NCBI GenBank assembly: GCA_003550305.1
Contig: QKYT01000054.1
Span: 55,477-90,540, forward strand
Source: Glomus cerebriforme
Taxonomy: Eukaryota > Glomeromycota > Glomeromycetes > Glomerales > Glomeraceae
Direction of reading: 5' to 3'
DNA: 35,064 nucleotides
Below, piece by piece: positions 1-10,005 of this stretch (positions within the stretch are counted from its first letter, which is position 1; every line of letters begins with the position of its first letter). The translations under genes were made by a program, and so were the position numbers. Under the pieces are notes generated by a model. That model ran no database searches. It saw only the letters and a program-made list of their open reading frames with translations, and had not been told where the DNA came from.

Positions 1-1216
1 TCTCCTTTTCATATAAATCCTTGAGACTTGATTCTTCTTTTTGAAGAATGTTTAATTGTTATCTCTCTCTTCAAACGTTTACTGATGTTTTGTCATTGAA
101 CAGATTCTCTTATCTAATCCCTTTGATGGGTCTAATAGATTGGGATTTATCCTGGTCTGTTCTACATTATTATATTCCCTGTACTGAACTTTCACCTTCC
201 AAATCTCAGAATCGTCGTATTGCTCACACGTCCTTCCGCTATAAGTTGCAATTTTTGGAACTCCCTACTATGGATGTTATGAACTCACGTCGCCCGTGCT
301 ATTTTTCGCATGAACTGTTGTATTTTTTCTGCAATTTCCACCCAGAATCTTTATCTCATTTAGTGGATTGTCCGGCTACCATTAATCTTTCAGAGTTCCC
401 TGATAGTCCGCCTCTCCCTCATAATAATTTTCCGTCTCTTTTTCAGTCATTTAAAGACTCTTTACTTGACTCCATCTCAATTGCATGGTCCAAACGGCAT
501 AATGAAGATGCCTCTGACTTCCTTTCTCGTCAGGCTTTCCTTGTGCTAACCGTCTGGACTTCTCTTCCAGACTCTCCGAAGTGGCCTTTTCTTATTCTTC
601 AAGGTTTCGTTCCATATTCCCTTACGGCCTTTCTTCTCTCACTTGGATTCTCTGCAGTTTCCATAAAAAACATTCTATGCTTCGAGGTGATGAAGTTACA
701 ACGTGACTTCTTTCACCAAACATGGCTTCCCCGTTGTCACCTAATGGCCTCTACGCTTCCCGCTAGAGACATTCTTATATCACGTGCTCCCACCGACGCT
801 GCTCAGGTTTCAAGGCTCCCATCACCGATCTCAGCCATCGTACCGGACTTGCTCAATACAGCATTTTCCCTTGGTACCTCCTGAATTAAACTTTTGGGCC
901 AAATGGTCCCTCTGATGGATCTGACAGTTCAGGGTGTTAAGTTACGGCTCTCCTTTAACTTATTTTAANGGATTGGAGGGGATACTCTCAGGATGGTCGA
1001 CTTGGTTGCTACTTCTCATTGCGAAGTAGTTGATTGGGTATATTGTTATGTTTGGTTTATAGCGTAGTTTTATAGATTAGTTTTTACTTTTTATAATTTT
1101 ACTTTATGTAAACTAGATAATGATGAGATCCATATATTTTGTTTATGTTTGTTTCNTTTATTTGTATTTTCATTAAACTTTATTAAATAAAATATGCTGT
1201 TAACAATAAAAAAAAA
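1..1216 (+). mobile_element. LINE-type retrotransposon copy 1, 3' part
   Basis: This is the 3' end of a non-LTR retrotransposon that enters from the left edge of the window. It matches the 3' part of the copy at 1271-5690 over both the coding region and the 3' UTR: the ends of both ORFs, the stretch with GAAGTAGTTGATTGGG, and the tail with AAATATGCTGTTAA are shared. It ends in a run of A at 1207-1216, directly followed by the 15-bp target-site copy at 1217-1231. There are two ambiguous bases (969 and 1156). The 5' part, including any RNase H domain, lies outside the window. Confidence 0.85.
3..968 (+). pseudogene. C-terminal ORF2-like fragment of LINE copy 1 (broken)
   Basis: The reading frame aligns residue by residue with the C-terminal third of the ORF ending at 5434; for example both contain LSLNRFSYLIP, LIDWDLSW and DFFHQTWLPRCHLMAS. 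Two stops break it. A TGA at 42-44 stands where copy 2 has an Arg codon (CGC), and a TGA at 882-884 replaces the TGG that copy 2 keeps. Past the second stop the frame still matches as far as the TAA at 966-968. The zinc-binding segment near 330-372 keeps the ES..HL...C part, but the first Cys of the CxxC pair is replaced by Phe. The copy is therefore dead. The role in the living element is inferred from copy 2. Confidence 0.75.
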
Positions 1217-1270
1217 TTCTACCAATATCGTAAATAAAAAAATAAAAAAATAAAATTTTACCAATATCGT
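1217..1270. repeat. Two target-site copies flanking a tail-only insertion
   Basis: TTCTACCAATATCGT at 1217-1231 and TTTTACCAATATCGT at 1256-1270 flank 24 bp of A-rich DNA (AAAT/AAAAAAAT blocks). The layout is what target-primed reverse transcription would leave if only the tail of an RNA was copied. The second site is also the left-hand target-site duplication of LINE copy 2. The sequence shows the repeats directly; the mechanism is inference. Confidence 0.7.
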
Positions 1271-1349
1271 ATCGAGAAACTTCTTTCTTTCCCATTACCC
1301 CCTGCCCAAAAATTTTACAAAGCAACAGAGTGCCTTTTTTCCTTCTTCT

Positions 1350-1372
1350 GTAAGGAAACTTTGTTTCCTTAC
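1350..1372 (+). other. Perfect hairpin in the LINE 5' region
   Basis: GTAAGGAAAC at 1350-1359 and GTTTCCTTAC at 1363-1372 form a perfect 10-bp stem with a TTT loop. A TATATAAAT run follows immediately at 1374. It sits about 80 bp inside the 5' end of LINE copy 2 and upstream of the first ORF, so it could act in the element's RNA or promoter. The function is unknown. Confidence 0.6.
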
Positions 1373-1433
1373 TATATAAATATTTAGTGCTGCTCTTGTT
1401 TACTCCGATATTACTTAGCAACCCTGGCATTTT

Positions 1434-3319
1434 TTGAAGTTTTTCTTTTGTATTATTTCACTTTTATTACTTTTCGCACTTTTTCTTAAAGTTTTTGCAA
1501 CCTTTTTTCTAGTATTTTGTGGTATTCGGTGTTCTTGTATGATCTCATTAAATACCAATCACCTTTTCCCTCTCCCTCTTTCCCAAATTGATCATAGCGT
1601 TTTTCTGCCCTGTGACATTCCTATTCCCATTTTAGATGATGATCATATCTCACTTACTTCTGGATCGGTCGATACTATAGTAATCTCCGATCATGATGAT
1701 GATCTGCATATACCTTCTCCTATTTCTTTTACACCCAAATCTATACGTCGTACTAAATGTGTCACGTTATTCAATATCTCCTTCATATCACATGAACCCT
1801 TCCTTCCAAATGCTCCGTTGGTTCTAATACTTTATATAACCCTCGGAAAGGAAATTCTTACTTTTTATTTGAATTTGACGCTGATTCTTCTAATTGGTAT
1901 ATTCATACAAACAATTACCGATTCTCTTCTAATACTCCCTCTTACGATGTCTTTTCTCATTGTAAGAAACCTAATGACAAGTTTGTCATCTCCAAGTGTT
2001 TGACTTATTTTTTCAAATCACAATGCTCTCTTCCTCGATATGTACAAAACAAATATTTCTGTCGTATTAGAAGACTACTTTTGGACAAAATCACAGCTAT
2101 TAACAATCGTTGTGATTCTTCTTCATCTAAGAACAGACGCACCCGTACTTTCATCAAGTTCAGTTGAAAGTCCACCACTTTTTATCTGGGTCTTTATTTA
2201 CCCTGTCATTGTTTTCTTCCCTGTGCTTACGTTATGTCTAATAATAGATTTAATTGTTACTTGCATGACCACAAATTTATTGTTACACCTCCTCCTCCCT
2301 CACAACCAGATCACTCTCAGTTGAATTCTGGTTACCCTAAAACTATTTCCAGTCATCGCTTAGGCTGGAATTATGCTAAATCCTTTCCTACATTTCCCCG
2401 TGCTAATTTACTTACGAGAAGGATTTACTATTCCCATTTTACCTTTGATTTTGATCCTTTTCTTAAACCTGTGAAGCATTTCTCCGCCCGTGACAAAAAG
2501 TTTTTTCTTCGACAAAGTAGATATTTTAGAAAAGCTGACACTGATAAGGGCAGGACTATCATCACTCATTTGAGTCATCCTATCTTATCTTGCCCTAGTA
2601 TTCATTTAGGCCTTCAGCCTGAAGTTCCTTTCCCTATAGTTGATTCCTTACCTGATAATAGAGGTTTGGATTATTCTGATGTTCCTCTGTTGTCTCCAAC
2701 TATTCGGCCTGGTTCCTTTTCTCTTTCTCCTCCAGATGGTTCTTTACCATCTTCTGATTTATACCCCTATGTGAAAAAGTGCCTCCAATTGTTGACACTG
2801 CATATGTCCTTTCCTTCACGTTCCTCTCAAACTGATATTTATCAGCAACTTTGTTTCTTATATTCTCAATCTTCCTCAGGTAGTGCGTTATATTTGCTTA
2901 CTTCACATCTTTTATCCTTCATAGGCTCCTGTGATTATTCCAATCACGTTTTTGTCCCACATACTGATAGAAGACTAGATTTGTCTTTTACCAGCCAACC
3001 TCTTCCTCTATTTCTTGAATTCCATTGGATGATTGATGGTGACCTTAGTTTCAACCCTTTTTTCAACTCAGCTAGAGTTTTTGATGACAGTTTCCCTGCT
3101 AGAGCTCTTCTTTTTAATCATGTGATTTCCTTTTTCATTGAAGAGTTTTGTACTAATCGTTCGTTATCGCCCTCCACTGTAAATAGTTACTTTGATAGTC
3201 TTAGTAGCGCTCGTAATTCTATTCCTACTTCTGTGACTGCATATTCTATACTCACTGAATTTCTTGTATCCTGTGCTGATGCTGGCCTGAACTCTGCCAT
3301 TTTGATACTAAATCGTTAA
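1434..3319 (+). pseudogene. ORF1-like region of LINE copy 2, frameshifted
   Basis: Coding begins in one frame near 1434 and reads well to about 1755 (through SFTPKSIRRTKC). It shifts to another frame by about 1821 (SNTLYNPRKGNSYFLFEFD). That second frame runs to 3319, interrupted only by a TGA at 2165-2167. The predicted protein is rich in Ser, Pro, Phe and Asp, with scattered Cys and His around 2204-2285 that could form a zinc knuckle, but I cannot assign a known domain. Position upstream of the RNase H ORF fits an ORF1 or the N-terminal half of a single long polyprotein. What is clear is the position and the breaks; the role is inference. Confidence 0.55.
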
Positions 3320-3502
3320 GATTGGTTTTATTTTTCTTTTTTATAGTTTTAATATATACTTACTATTTATAGTTGTAAAGTAGTTCTGTTACCCTATTCT
3401 TATTATGTATATATTCTTTTCTCTGTTTTATGGTTTTTGTTAGTTTAGTGAACTTAATTTTATGGTGTTCTTAGTAACACCCTATGTATCATCATTCCAT
3501 AC

Positions 3503-5434
3503 TTGANAGTATTTATGTATGGCATTTTTCCTCTAATAAAAATGAAAGAAAAATATGTGGGTATTATACTCAGCAACCCCAGAGCTCATACTGCCCTTAT
3601 TGATCATTGGATATTGGCTCCTCCTCAGGGTTCTTCACATACTCCAGTTTTCCAATTGCTTTCTCTCCGGCAATGTCCTGGTTGTTCGTTGAACTCTAAT
3701 CACCATTCTTTGCTGATTTCGTCTCAGCAGAAGAAATTAAGCCCTATTCATTGTTCTCTCTCGATTGATCTTTCCCTTACGGTGGTTCTTCTCTCTGTAT
3801 CAAAATACCGTCTAAAATGGTTAGATCTCATGTCTTTCAAAGTTTCTATTAAAACTGTCTCTTCGCAACTTACTTCTTTGGTTTCTGATCTTTCTATTGC
3901 TCCTATAGTTAATAGAACTTCTTCCCCCCTTCCTCCTATTCATAATTTCAATAATTTTTCGCAGTTCCATGTTTCCGCATCTAATTCTTATCATTTTTAT
4001 ATTGATGGTTCTTTCACCATTGTTGAAGACTCCCCACGCATTTCTTGTGCCTGGGTTCAATCTGATTCAGAGAATCATATTTTACATTCTCTGGCGGTTC
4101 CCATCTCCTATCCTACTGCTTCTTCTCTGATTTCTGAATTAGCTCCGCTAATTCTCATTTGTTCCTTTATCCCTGCTCATGCACATTTGAACATTTATAC
4201 TGATAGTATTTCTGTTATTAATAGAGTAAATTCCATTATTGATTTTCTGGGTATCTCTTTGTCCAAATTTAATGGACAATCCCTTTGGTCTAATTTTGTT
4301 AAATTTTTTCTTTCTAAGAATTTATCCTGTACTATGCATAAAGTTACTTCACATTCGGATAATCACTTACATAATTTAGCAGATACTATGGCACGTTCTT
4401 GTACGCGCCGTTCAGATTTTTCCTCACTTAAAAAAATTTCTTTTTCTTTTCCTTCTACCTTAGTAGTTTCTTTTTCCTATAATTCTCTTAGAATTGATTC
4501 TCCTTTTCGCAAGACTTTTGATTCTTATTTATCCTTTAGTGAATTTGTTAATGTTTTATCATTAAATAGATTTTCTTATTTAATCCCTTTTATTTCTTTG
4601 ATCGATTGGGATTTGTCTTGGTTATCTCTTAATACATTCATTCCTTGCTCTGATTTGTCACCCTTCAAAGCACAGGAACGCTGTATTGCTTACACTTCTT
4701 TTTGTTACAAATTACAATTTCTAGAACTCCTTATTATGGACGTAATGAATTCTCATCGTCCTTGTCATTCCTCACAAGAGTTGCTCTGTTTCTTTTGCAG
4801 AGCTGTTTCTGAATCATTTTCCCATCTTGTGAATTGCACGGCTCCCATTTGGGTTATTGACTCTTCGGGTTGTCCACCGTTGCCTTATAACAATTTTCAT
4901 GTTCTTTTTCTGTCATTTAAAGATGTTTTACTTGACTCAATTATCACTTCTTGGTCTAAGCGTTTAAATAAAGACATTTCAGCTTTCCCTTCACGACAAG
5001 CATATTTCTCACTTCCTATTTGGACTTCCTTACCAGATTCTTCGCATTGGCTTTTGTTTATTCTTCAGGGTTTCATTCCACACTCCCTTACGGCCTTTTT
5101 CCTCTCTCTTGGATTCTCTAGGATTTTCACTAAAAACATCATTTGCCCAGCGGTGATGAAGTTACAACGTGACTTCTTTCACCAAACATGGCTCCCTCGT
5201 TGTCACCTAATGGCCTCTATGCTCCCCGCTAGAGACGTTCTAATGTCACGTGCTCCTGCCGATGCTGCTCGGGTTTCAAGGCTCCCATCACTGACCTCAG
5301 CCTTAGTACCAGACTTGCTTAATAAAGCATTTCTTTTAAGTACTTCCTGGATGAAACTTTTGGACCATATGGTCCCTCTGATGGATCTGACAGTTCGGGA
5401 TGTTAAGTTACGGCTCTCCTTTAACTTATTTTAA
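3503..5434 (+). CDS. LINE ORF2 C-terminal part: RNase H plus zf-RVT knuckle
   Basis: A 643-residue frame with no internal stop; the first usable ATG codons are at 3515 and 3542, but the natural start probably lay in a deleted upstream part. A CPGC motif sits near residue 59. An RNase H1-type fold follows, with all four acidic residues visible: Asp168 in YIDGS, Glu212 in ISELAPL, Asp234 in YTDS and Asp294 in ADTMA, preceded by HSDNHLHN. Near residues 429-445 is CxxC-x8-HxxxC with the internal ES..HL spacing typical of the zinc-binding domain that follows reverse transcriptases in plant and fungal LINEs. In a complete element the protein would degrade the RNA strand and bind template. No reverse transcriptase lies upstream, so this fragment alone cannot transpose. 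Confidence 0.7.
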   Translation: MXVFMYGIFPLIKMKEKYVGIILSNPRAHTALIDHWILAPPQGSSHTPVFQLLSLRQCPGCSLNSNHHSLLISSQQKKLSPIHCSLSIDLSLTVVLLSVSKYRLKWLDLMSFKVSIKTVSSQLTSLVSDLSIAPIVNRTSSPLPPIHNFNNFSQFHVSASNSYHFYIDGSFTIVEDSPRISCAWVQSDSENHILHSLAVPISYPTASSLISELAPLILICSFIPAHAHLNIYTDSISVINRVNSIIDFLGISLSKFNGQSLWSNFVKFFLSKNLSCTMHKVTSHSDNHLHNLADTMARSCTRRSDFSSLKKISFSFPSTLVVSFSYNSLRIDSPFRKTFDSYLSFSEFVNVLSLNRFSYLIPFISLIDWDLSWLSLNTFIPCSDLSPFKAQERCIAYTSFCYKLQFLELLIMDVMNSHRPCHSSQELLCFFCRAVSESFSHLVNCTAPIWVIDSSGCPPLPYNNFHVLFLSFKDVLLDSIITSWSKRLNKDISAFPSRQAYFSLPIWTSLPDSSHWLLFILQGFIPHSLTAFFLSLGFSRIFTKNIICPAVMKLQRDFFHQTWLPRCHLMASMLPARDVLMSRAPADAARVSRLPSLTSALVPDLLNKAFLLSTSWMKLLDHMVPLMDLTVRDVKLRLSFNLF

Positions 5435-5690
5435 GGGATTGGAAGGGATACTCTCAGGATGGTCAACTTGGTTACTACCTCTCACTACGAAGTAGTTTAT
5501 TGGGTATATTGTTATGTTAGGTTTATAGCGTAATTTTATAGATTAGTTTTTACTTTTTATATTTTTACTTTATGTAAACTAGATAGCGATGAGATTCATA
5601 TATTTTGTTTATATTAGTTTGTTTTTATTTGTATTTTCAATTAACTTTATTAAATAAAATATGCTGTTAAAACTAAAAAAAAAAAAAAAA

Positions 5691-5705
5691 TTCTACCAAT
5701 ATCGT
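5691..5705. repeat. Target-site copy between LINE copies 2 and 3
   Basis: TTCTACCAATATCGT directly follows the poly-A tail of LINE copy 2 and is identical to the copy at 1217-1231. It serves as the right-hand duplication of copy 2 and the left-hand one of the next insertion. Confidence 0.8.
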
Positions 5706-6063
5706 AGTTAACCTTTTTTACTAAAATTTGTTTTGAGAAATGCAATATCAGTAGACAATTCATAATTTTATAGAATCTTCTGGGATTTGTGTTATCTGTT
5801 GCAGTGGGTAGAAATACTGAGGGGAAGAATATTTGCTAGTATTGTTGATGGAGAATTGTTGAATTGTTGTCACAAGGACCTGGGTTATACTACTCATTGT
5901 GAAGTATATATTTGGGTAAGCGGAAGTGCCTGTTGGAATTATATAGTATATGATAGGTTTTCTTTTATATATTATGTAATTTTTAATTATAGTTGAGCAA
6001 GATTTGTGGGTTTTTATCATATTCCTTAAACTTAATAAAATTTGAATTTGTTAAAAAAAAAAA
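5706..6063 (+). mobile_element. 5'-truncated LINE fragment, copy 3
   Basis: About 360 bp between target-site copies at 5691-5705 and 6064-6076, ending in an A run (6053-6063). The segment around 5870-5920 (GACCTGGGTTATACTACTC, then ATTGTGAAGTATATATTTGGG) aligns with the 3' UTR of copies 1 and 2 (GACTTGGTTGCTACTTCTC, then ATTGCGAAGTAGTTGATTGGG). It is therefore a diverged, 5'-truncated relative. No protein can be assigned to the short open frames inside it. Confidence 0.65.
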
Positions 6064-6076
6064 TCTACCAATATCG
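6064..6076. repeat. Rightmost target-site copy of the LINE cluster
   Basis: TCTACCAATATCG follows the A tail of copy 3 and continues into the tandem-repeat unit. It is probably the original genomic site that received the insertions. Confidence 0.7.
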
Positions 6077-6440
6077 ATGCTAGAATGATAAAATTAGTAT
6101 CATTCAAATTCTTTTATTAAAACAAATTGAATGGTATAAAATTTAATAACATTCAATTATTGAATCATGTTTTATTTTCAAAATTTATTAAATGTTTATT
6201 TAGATTTATCTTTGTCAATATTGATAATAGAAAAATAAAATTACCACCATTTGAATTCTCTCATTGAGACAAATCAAATAATATAAATTTTATTGAAATT
6301 TAATCATTGAATCATATTTTATTTCCAAAATTTGTTAAATGTTTGTGTAGTTATATCTTTATTAATATTGATGTTAAAAAGATAATATTTATACCTCTTT
6401 ATAAGAGAATTCGAATGGTTAAAATCTAATCACTAGATCT
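6069..6440. repeat. 147-bp tandem repeat, about 2.5 units
   Basis: Three diverged units start at 6069 (CAATATCGAT), 6216 (CAATATTGAT) and 6363 (TAATATTGAT), exactly 147 bp apart. Units 1 and 2 share long stretches, for example TTGAATCAT..TTTTATTT.CAAAATTT.TTAAATGTTT at 6156-6196 and 6303-6343. Unit 3 is partial and fades after the TAATCACTAGATCT block. The first bases of unit 1 are also the right-hand target sequence of the LINE cluster. Confidence 0.7.
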
Positions 6441-8403
6441 CGAGTAATTTGCAATTTTGTATTTTATATAAATCACATGATTGGAATTGTAGAATTGTAG
6501 ATTACTATGCACAATTCAATTTAAAATTCTGCAATATTGCAGATTTGGAAAAATAATTGTAACATCATCTTTAATAAAGAGTCTATATTACTTGAAGAAG
6601 TGATAGAATAAGCAAGAGAATCTGTAAAATTATGAAGAAAATTGTCAGAATGAGCTTTAATTTTCACAATCATCAGATATAAATTTTTGGACAAAATAAA
6701 TTATTCTAATTGGAATTAAAAGAAATAAATATTGTTATTCTTCTAATAAAATTTTAATCCTGAACAAATAATATCATTTATGTTATTAATGACTGAAAGA
6801 AAATTAGTAAAAAAGATTATTAAGACATTGTATAAAAAAATAGAAAGAAAAAAAGAATAGGAATGATCTCTATAACTTAAGGTGAAGCAATCAAATAAGA
6901 AATTAGAAAAGTATAAAAGTTTAGTTATAAATTATCTTCTGTGATTTAGATTCAAATGCAACTAATATGTGAAGAGGAATTTAAAAGTTTGTATGAGTTC
7001 ATCTATATAAAATAATATTAATTTAAAAGAAAAAGGTCTGAAATGCAATTAATCTAACATAAAAAATACATGAAGCATTTCAGAAACAAAATTAAAATTA
7101 GGAAAAATGCAATATTTTGAATGTAAAGAATGAAGTTACATAGAAAGATTCTTAATAGAATATTTGAATTCCATAGTATTTTAGATTTTTATTCTATAAG
7201 ATGAAACAGAAAAAAAAATAATCATGAAAGTAAGATCTATTAAAATAAAATAAAAAATATTATCAAGTTTTAATTTGTAATGATTAGTTAAGTTTAAATA
7301 TAAATATCTATCTTCATTAAAAATGTAACCAAGATACTATTGAAAATAAAGTAATTGTAAGATAAAAGTATGAGTAGAAATCAGTAGTGATACTAAAATT
7401 TAGTAAGTAATATAAGCTGAGTGCAATTTTAGAAAGAATTTAAAAATATAATCAAAAATAGAATAGAAAAAGGCAGAAAACTAAGTAGCAATCTATAAAA
7501 AACCAAAATATTTGTTAGAATAATTATACGGGATAATATTTAAAAGAACTTCTGAAAAAAGATATGAGTATTGCAAAAGTAGTCAATTAAAGAAATGATA
7601 ATTGGTGTAAATATAGGAAGTAAAAAGTTAATACCATTTAAAAGATGGATTTTGATAACAGAACAAAAATCAGAAAACAACTTCATTCCAATCTATTAAA
7701 TAAGAAGTGCCATTTAAAAAAAGTAGTTGTAAATAAAAAAGGATATATTTATTATATAATAAGGTAATATTAGAATAATGATCTTTTTTCATAAGATATA
7801 TATAAAAGTATAGTCTTCTTTAATCAGTAAAAGAAAGGGTAAACTTGACTTTGATACAAGAGAGAGATCATAAGAATTAAAGAAACATAAAATATTGCAA
7901 AGAAAGTCTTTATAAGAATTTTTAAGTTTGCACTATAGTAACCAAACCTTAATTGAAAAAAGAAAAAGAGTATTTATAAAGTATCAGCTATTCATATAAA
8001 AAAATGGAGTACTAAAGAAGAAATAGCATTAAAACTAATAAACAGGTTGACTTTAGCTTATTTCATGTATTTATTGTATAATAGATAAATATTAAAATAT
8101 TTTGGAAAAAAAAAGTTACATTTAGAAAAAAAGAGAGAGTTGCAATAGTAAAGAAATTGTGAATTTCACTTGAACAACTTCTTTAAAGATATTTTCAGTA
8201 ATCTGAAATGAAGTAAAGATTTCTTTATTTTTTTTTTTATCAAAATTAGATAGGATGTAAACAGAATTATTTACTATTAAAGTAGGCATAATCAGAGACT
8301 AGAAAAAGAGGAAGAGTTAGTTATAGTATGAGAAAAATGAAAACTAGGTCTCAGGAGAGAGTGAAGTAAAGATTAAAGAAGAAATAATTATTGGAATAAA
8401 AGG
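6441..8403. other. Gene-free AT-rich stretch
   Basis: No open frame of note, no family motif, and many stops on all frames. The plus strand is rich in A and G (AGAA-type words), so the minus strand reads T/C-rich with short open fragments, which may be the remains of an old mobile-element coding region. I see no tRNA box and no clear TIR or LTR ends. Confidence 0.4.
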
Positions 8404-8535
8404 TTAAGCAAAGTCTTTTTTTATGTAGGAATCATCAAAAGCTTTAACCCATTTCTGCAAAGAGTCAAAGGAAGGCATCTTAGAACTAGAAGAGCTCAGA
8501 GAAGTATCATTTAGAGTAGGTTCAAAACATTATTC
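8404..8535 (-). pseudogene. Short coding relic, unknown family
   Basis: Read on the minus strand this gives about 43 open codons containing SKMPSFDSLQKWVKAFDDSY, ending in a TAA at 8404-8406. Its codon texture is far more protein-like than its surroundings. A TAA also interrupts the frame just upstream. No family is recognised. It could be a leftover of a mobile-element protein, or chance. Confidence 0.25.
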
Positions 8536-9953
8536 AGAATGAGAGTTGACTGTTTACCAGCAATTCTTTTAGTAGTAACTTTTTAACTTATTTAATATTT
8601 TGTTTTAAAATCATAGTATAATGAACAAGGTAGTAGAAGAAGTGACAATAATTTTTATAAAGGTATATACTGAAAAAGAATAAAAATAGAATATTTTTGG
8701 AAAATTATTTCTTTAATAAAATATGGGACAGTATAAAGCAAGAAAAATTTTTTTTGCTATAGTCAAGTATATTAAAATATACTAATTTTATATATATTAT
8801 GTATAAAAAGTTCAATTTGAAAATTTTTTAGGATTAGGTTTTAGAAAAATTCTAACATTAGTATATAGTTTATTTCATCGATTTGAAATTTACAGGTATA
8901 TATGATAAGCAAAAAAAATACATAATCATGGAAGTACTATTTTAAAACTATAAATAAATTTAGGGTCTAAATATCGATATTTTTACCTAATTGTTTTATT
9001 ACCTTTGAATACTTTATTTTATCTCCTACTATCTGTGATGAATCATTCTCAACTACAATATACTCAAAATGCTTACCTAGTTCTGAAATTTGATAAAGAT
9101 AAAGTTCTAGTATCAAGCCCTTTTTTATACAGTAAGTCATTAAACTTCAGCTTTTTTATGAATATATGATATTATTATTATATTATACATTTTAATATCC
9201 CATTCAGATAAATTTTTAGGACATTGTTAATTTCTTCATCTGTGATCATTATAGCAAGAATTTTTATAATTTTGGGATATCTTTCATGTAATAATGTTCT
9301 TTCTGCTGATATGTTGAAGTTATTATCTACTGATCTTACTGGCAATAAAATAATCAAATATTTAAAAATTTATATTTATGTAATAAAAAAAACAACTACG
9401 AGTCTACGAAAATTTCTTCATATAAAAATTGGATGTCATTCGATAAAGATAAAAATTTTTTTGATTTCGTTAACCGTACGCTCGTCGTCTCGTCCTTCAC
9501 TGCACTTTGTTAATGATTGCGGTTAATCCTAAGGCTCAACCCGACTCTTATAATAGGTCTTTATCAAAGGAATTGAATTTTTGAGTGATTCATTTGATTA
9601 GATAACTTAATTACTATAAGTTTTATTAAATCTCGATGTATAGTATTTCTCGTGTAAATAAATACATTAACGCTTCTAATATTCAACATGATATACTTTT
9701 TAATTAATATTTATTATCTGTGCATTTTTTAAAAAAAAAAATTTTTTGTTTCTAAAAAAAAAAATTTTGGATTCGATTTTGAATGCACGATTGAGTCTAC
9801 GCCTCAGTATATACATGCTTGAATGTTGACAGTTGTGATTGTTTGTAAGTAATAATAAAGATTATCCCCGCGTTATAAACGTTCCGTTTTTCCGGTTGTG
9901 CAGTTTTGCATACCGAATAACATTATATTTTGCAGTTATGTCGGTTCCATTCG
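8536..9953. other. Gene-free AT-rich stretch
   Basis: No supported gene. An open frame at 9224-9526 contains no recognisable domain and is interrupted by homopolymer-rich DNA. Around 9728-9775 there are A8-T6 and A10-T4 style runs. GC content rises slightly near 9466-9560 and 9786-9920, closer to the flippase gene. Confidence 0.4.
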
Positions 9954-10005
9954 CACTATCCCGTGATAGTGAATTTCTTGTGTAATTTGTGTAATTTGTG
10001 TAATT
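9954..10005. repeat. Hairpin plus 9-bp tandem repeat upstream of the flippase
   Basis: CACTATC (9954-9960) and GATAGTG (9965-9971) form a perfect 7-bp stem with a CCGT loop. Eight bases later (TGTGTAATT)x3 occupies 9979-10005. They lie about 385-435 bp before the flippase ATG. A role in its promoter or 5' UTR is possible but unproven. Confidence 0.5.

Larger units (their letters stand above)
1271..5690 (+). mobile_element. LINE-type retrotransposon copy 2, both ends present
   Basis: A 4.4-kb non-LTR element lies between two copies of the same target sequence (1256-1270 and 5691-5705), so both ends are probably present. Order: a 5' UTR with a perfect hairpin; an ORF1-like region (1434-3319) broken by one frameshift and one stop; about 180 bp of non-coding DNA; an ORF with RNase H and a zf-RVT-type zinc knuckle (3503-5434); a 3' UTR of about 240 bp; and a poly-A tail at 5675-5690. 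I find no endonuclease or reverse-transcriptase motif such as [YF]xDD, so the copy looks internally deleted or non-autonomous. Low A content on the sense strand (T- and C-rich) sets it apart from its surroundings. One ambiguous base is at 3507. Confidence 0.8.

Noticed and set aside
5760..6020. Minus-strand 86-codon frame over LINE copy 3
   Set aside because: It lies on the opposite strand of a recognisable LINE 3' fragment and has no domain.
9466..9560. GC-richer patch as a possible tRNA or small RNA gene
   Set aside because: No A/B box pair or cloverleaf could be formed by eye.
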